Origin: an archaeon
Lineage (GTDB): Archaea; Iainarchaeota; Iainarchaeia; Iainarchaeales; Iainarchaeaceae
Assembly: GCA_005239615.1 (NCBI GenBank)
Contig: SBBR01000061.1
Location: 1 to 17,242, forward strand
DNA length: 17,242 nt
Direction of reading: 5' to 3'
In this document: positions 15,481-17,242 of the stretch, in pieces
Layout: every line of letters starts with the position of its first letter
Position numbering within the stretch: the stretch's first letter is position 1
Position numbers and translations under genes: made by a program
The notes under the pieces: generated by a model
The model's database searches: none
Told to the model about the DNA's origin: nothing
The model's input: only the letters and a program-made list of their open reading frames with translations

Positions 15481-17242
15481 TCAGCTCGCTATGAAAGGCC
15501 GAGGGTTCCACGAATCGTACAACTCTCTGAACTGCTGTGGCGTTATGTTGCCCATCACGTTGGGCTTCTGGTTGGAGGCATCCGCATCATACTTCCCAAG
15601 CAAGCAAGCCAGCTTCTGTGTAATGTCCCCGGCCTTGCAGTCCTTGCTGTAGGAGGCGAGCTTTCCCGCGGCGCACTCAGCGCTACCGTAGATTTCCTGG
15701 GCCTTTGGCGACCTGAGGCTGCACCCGAACATATAAGCGTTCTGCGGCTTTGTTTCCGTGCCGAGCCCTGTCTTGATGGCGCCGATTGAAACCACGAGTG
15801 CCTCTGCATTCACTCCGTTGGCTTCGAGCTGGCTCCTGTGCGCTTTTACAGCGGAGGCTATGAGCGCGCCTACAATCTCGCCGCTCTCCTGCTCCTTATA
15901 GTAATTGTTCACCATTGCAGGATATAGCAGCCTCAGCTTCTGGTTCTCGAGCATGAACTTGGGGGGCTTATCTGCATCAGGTAGCAGGCCAGGTAGGTCC
16001 TCACCTATACCATCCTCGAACCCTGCGTTCTTGCAGTCCTCTATGACGAAATCAGCCGGCGTGCCGCCTGGTATGCCGCTTGCCGCGGGCTCGAAGGCTA
16101 TGCGCTGTTGTCCTGTAGTGTTGGAAACAGTCATCCTGTAGGTACTGTACTTTGTGATGAGCGGCTTCTGGCCTGCGGCGGCCTCGAAAGTCTGGCCGAA
16201 TATCGCCGCGCCTGCCTTTGCACGCTCCTCGTCCACGTTCACTACCTTGGGCCTGTTCTTTATCTTGCCCAGCTCCTTATTGAGTACCCAGTCGTAGGAT
16301 TTCATCCCCATGGCGTTAGAGAGCAGGCCCCACGCGCCTTCCTTGATGAGGTTCTTGGCCATGAGCAGCCAGTTCTTCCACTTCAGCGGGCTTAGTTTTG
16401 TTCCTTTCGCCGCTTCCTCAGCGTTGAACTGGATTTTCTTGAACCCGCTTGAGCTGAACTTCTTGCGTAGCGCCTCCTCATAATGCGTGCCGGTCGCGCC
16501 CGCCGAAACAGTTGCCCTCACGTTGTTCTTTATTTTCGCTTGTATTTCCCTCACCATCGCATCCACATTGTCCTTCGTCACCTTCACCTTTGTCTTGGAG
16601 GGGATTTCCTCGAGCACCCCTCCAGAGCCTAATTTCTTCGGGAGCAGGTCAAACTCGTAGCCGAGCTTGACATTGTCTATTTCCGCAACAAGGGCCGGCG
16701 GTATGTCGGCAACAGTCACCCCAAGATGGGTTGCAAGCTTTTGCTTGGCTTCCGCAGCTATGGTGGTCTCGAGCCTGGTGAGGTCGGTTGGCGCCCCCGC
16801 TGCTGTAAGGCGTATCCTCGCATCATCAGCATAAGCGAAATCCTGGTTGCCTCCTGAAGTCACCCCGCCTGTTGGCTCAGCCTTCACGTTAAATGTCCTT
16901 GTCCCATAATCCGCCGCGTCAAGCTTCATCTCCTTAGTAATCCCTTCAATCGCCTCCTCTGTGATGGCTGCAGCCTTCACCTCGCCGCTCAGCGCGGCCT
17001 TGTTCGCGTACAGCTGCTCCACAACAACAGCGTCCTTTCCCGTCTTCTCGATTGCCTGCATGACCGCTTTCTTCACCTCTTCTTCGCTCAGGACCGCGCC
17101 CCTTATGGGCCCCTTCGCAATAGCCGCCTTGTTGAGGTTCTCCTTTATGTTCGCCCCGAGCTTTTCGTTAAGTGTGGTAGTGAAAGTATTGCCTGTGCCC
17201 CCGAAAGCCGTTTCCTGCACATGTCCCACAATTGCCTCTGCG
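15481..17242 (-). CDS. Large protein of unknown family, 5' end outside the window; possible lysozyme-like C-terminal domain
   Basis: Open to the right edge: the codons before GTG 17229 continue as Ala-Glu-Ala-Ile with no stop, so the true start is off-window and the visible 586 residues are a C-terminal part. Numbering from GTG 17229, residues 20-300 are Lys/Ala/Glu-rich and mostly helical, without a clear family. A more structured part follows at 355-395 (TYRMTVSNTTGQQRIAFEP). The last 130 residues (455-582) carry five of the visible features of a small Cys-stabilised domain: C503, C519, C531 and C542, preceded by NAEALVVSIGAIKTGLGTET. That phrase recalls the start of lysozyme/lytic-transglycosylase-like domains (LLAxxxxESGxGT), but Lys stands where the catalytic Glu would be. 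No membrane segment is visible in this part. It has its own terminator and is the upstream member of the envelope-like gene row. Confidence 0.85.
   Translation of the reverse strand, partial: AEAIVGHVQETAFGGTGNTFTTTLNEKLGANIKENLNKAAIAKGPIRGAVLSEEEVKKAVMQAIEKTGKDAVVVEQLYANKAALSGEVKAAAITEEAIEGITKEMKLDAADYGTRTFNVKAEPTGGVTSGGNQDFAYADDARIRLTAAGAPTDLTRLETTIAAEAKQKLATHLGVTVADIPPALVAEIDNVKLGYEFDLLPKKLGSGGVLEEIPSKTKVKVTKDNVDAMVREIQAKIKNNVRATVSAGATGTHYEEALRKKFSSSGFKKIQFNAEEAAKGTKLSPLKWKNWLLMAKNLIKEGAWGLLSNAMGMKSYDWVLNKELGKIKNRPKVVNVDEERAKAGAAIFGQTFEAAAGQKPLITKYSTYRMTVSNTTGQQRIAFEPAASGIPGGTPADFVIEDCKNAGFEDGIGEDLPGLLPDADKPPKFMLENQKLRLLYPAMVNNYYKEQESGEIVGALIASAVKAHRSQLEANGVNAEALVVSIGAIKTGLGTETKPQNAYMFGCSLRSPKAQEIYGSAECAAGKLASYSKDCKAGDITQKLACLLGKYDADASNQKPNVMGNITPQQFRELYDSWNPRPFIAS

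Overview
The window most likely comes from an archaeon, probably a small-genome DPANN-type lineage (Diapherotrites or Micrarchaeota is my best guess; no rRNA or universal marker gene is present to prove it). The pointers are TATA-like boxes at archaeal spacing upstream of several genes, T-tract terminators, heavy use of AGG for arginine, an ATGA-coupled gene pair, a TTG start, and very large, poorly conserved secreted proteins. Coding DNA is clearly richer in G+C than the AT-rich spacers.

Layout: five genes, all on the minus strand, account for nearly all the coding DNA, so transcription runs from right to left. (1) 15481-17242: 3' part of a large protein of unknown family, open at the right edge, ending in a Cys-rich module that may be a degenerate lysozyme-like fold. 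(2) 15269-14637: a 210-aa membrane-anchored protein with a TTG start. (3) 14640-10198: a 1480-aa secreted protein joined to gene 2 by an ATGA overlap. It has a signal peptide, a long Ala-rich coiled coil, a Pro-rich hinge, a hydrophobic segment, Ig-like and Thr/Pro linker regions, and a C-terminal CAP-like domain without histidines. (4) 9696-8545: a 383-aa protein with a pilin-like hydrophobic N-terminus. (5) 8065-182: a 2627-aa protein with a short cytoplasmic head, one membrane helix and some 2560 external residues made of carboxypeptidase-regulatory-like/Ig-like domains, Cys-bounded modules and disordered inserts.

Two decayed genes lie in the spacers. At 8173-8376 (minus) is a 67-residue ORF resembling a small antitoxin, interrupted by one TAG codon. 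At about 9785-10176 (plus) is the C-terminal remnant of an AAA ATPase of the DUF4143 type, whose reading frame breaks at a run of seven A. These are the only traces of mobile or toxin-antitoxin-like genes.

Working idea: the five intact genes form a locus for the cell envelope or surface. Each intact N-terminus carries a membrane anchor or signal peptide, and the outward parts are adhesive or structural (Ig-like folds, a coiled-coil stalk, disordered loops, and enzyme-like folds that appear to have lost catalytic residues). Whether they form one apparatus, for example for contact with a host cell, is inference. There are no rRNA, tRNA, CRISPR or intact mobile elements.
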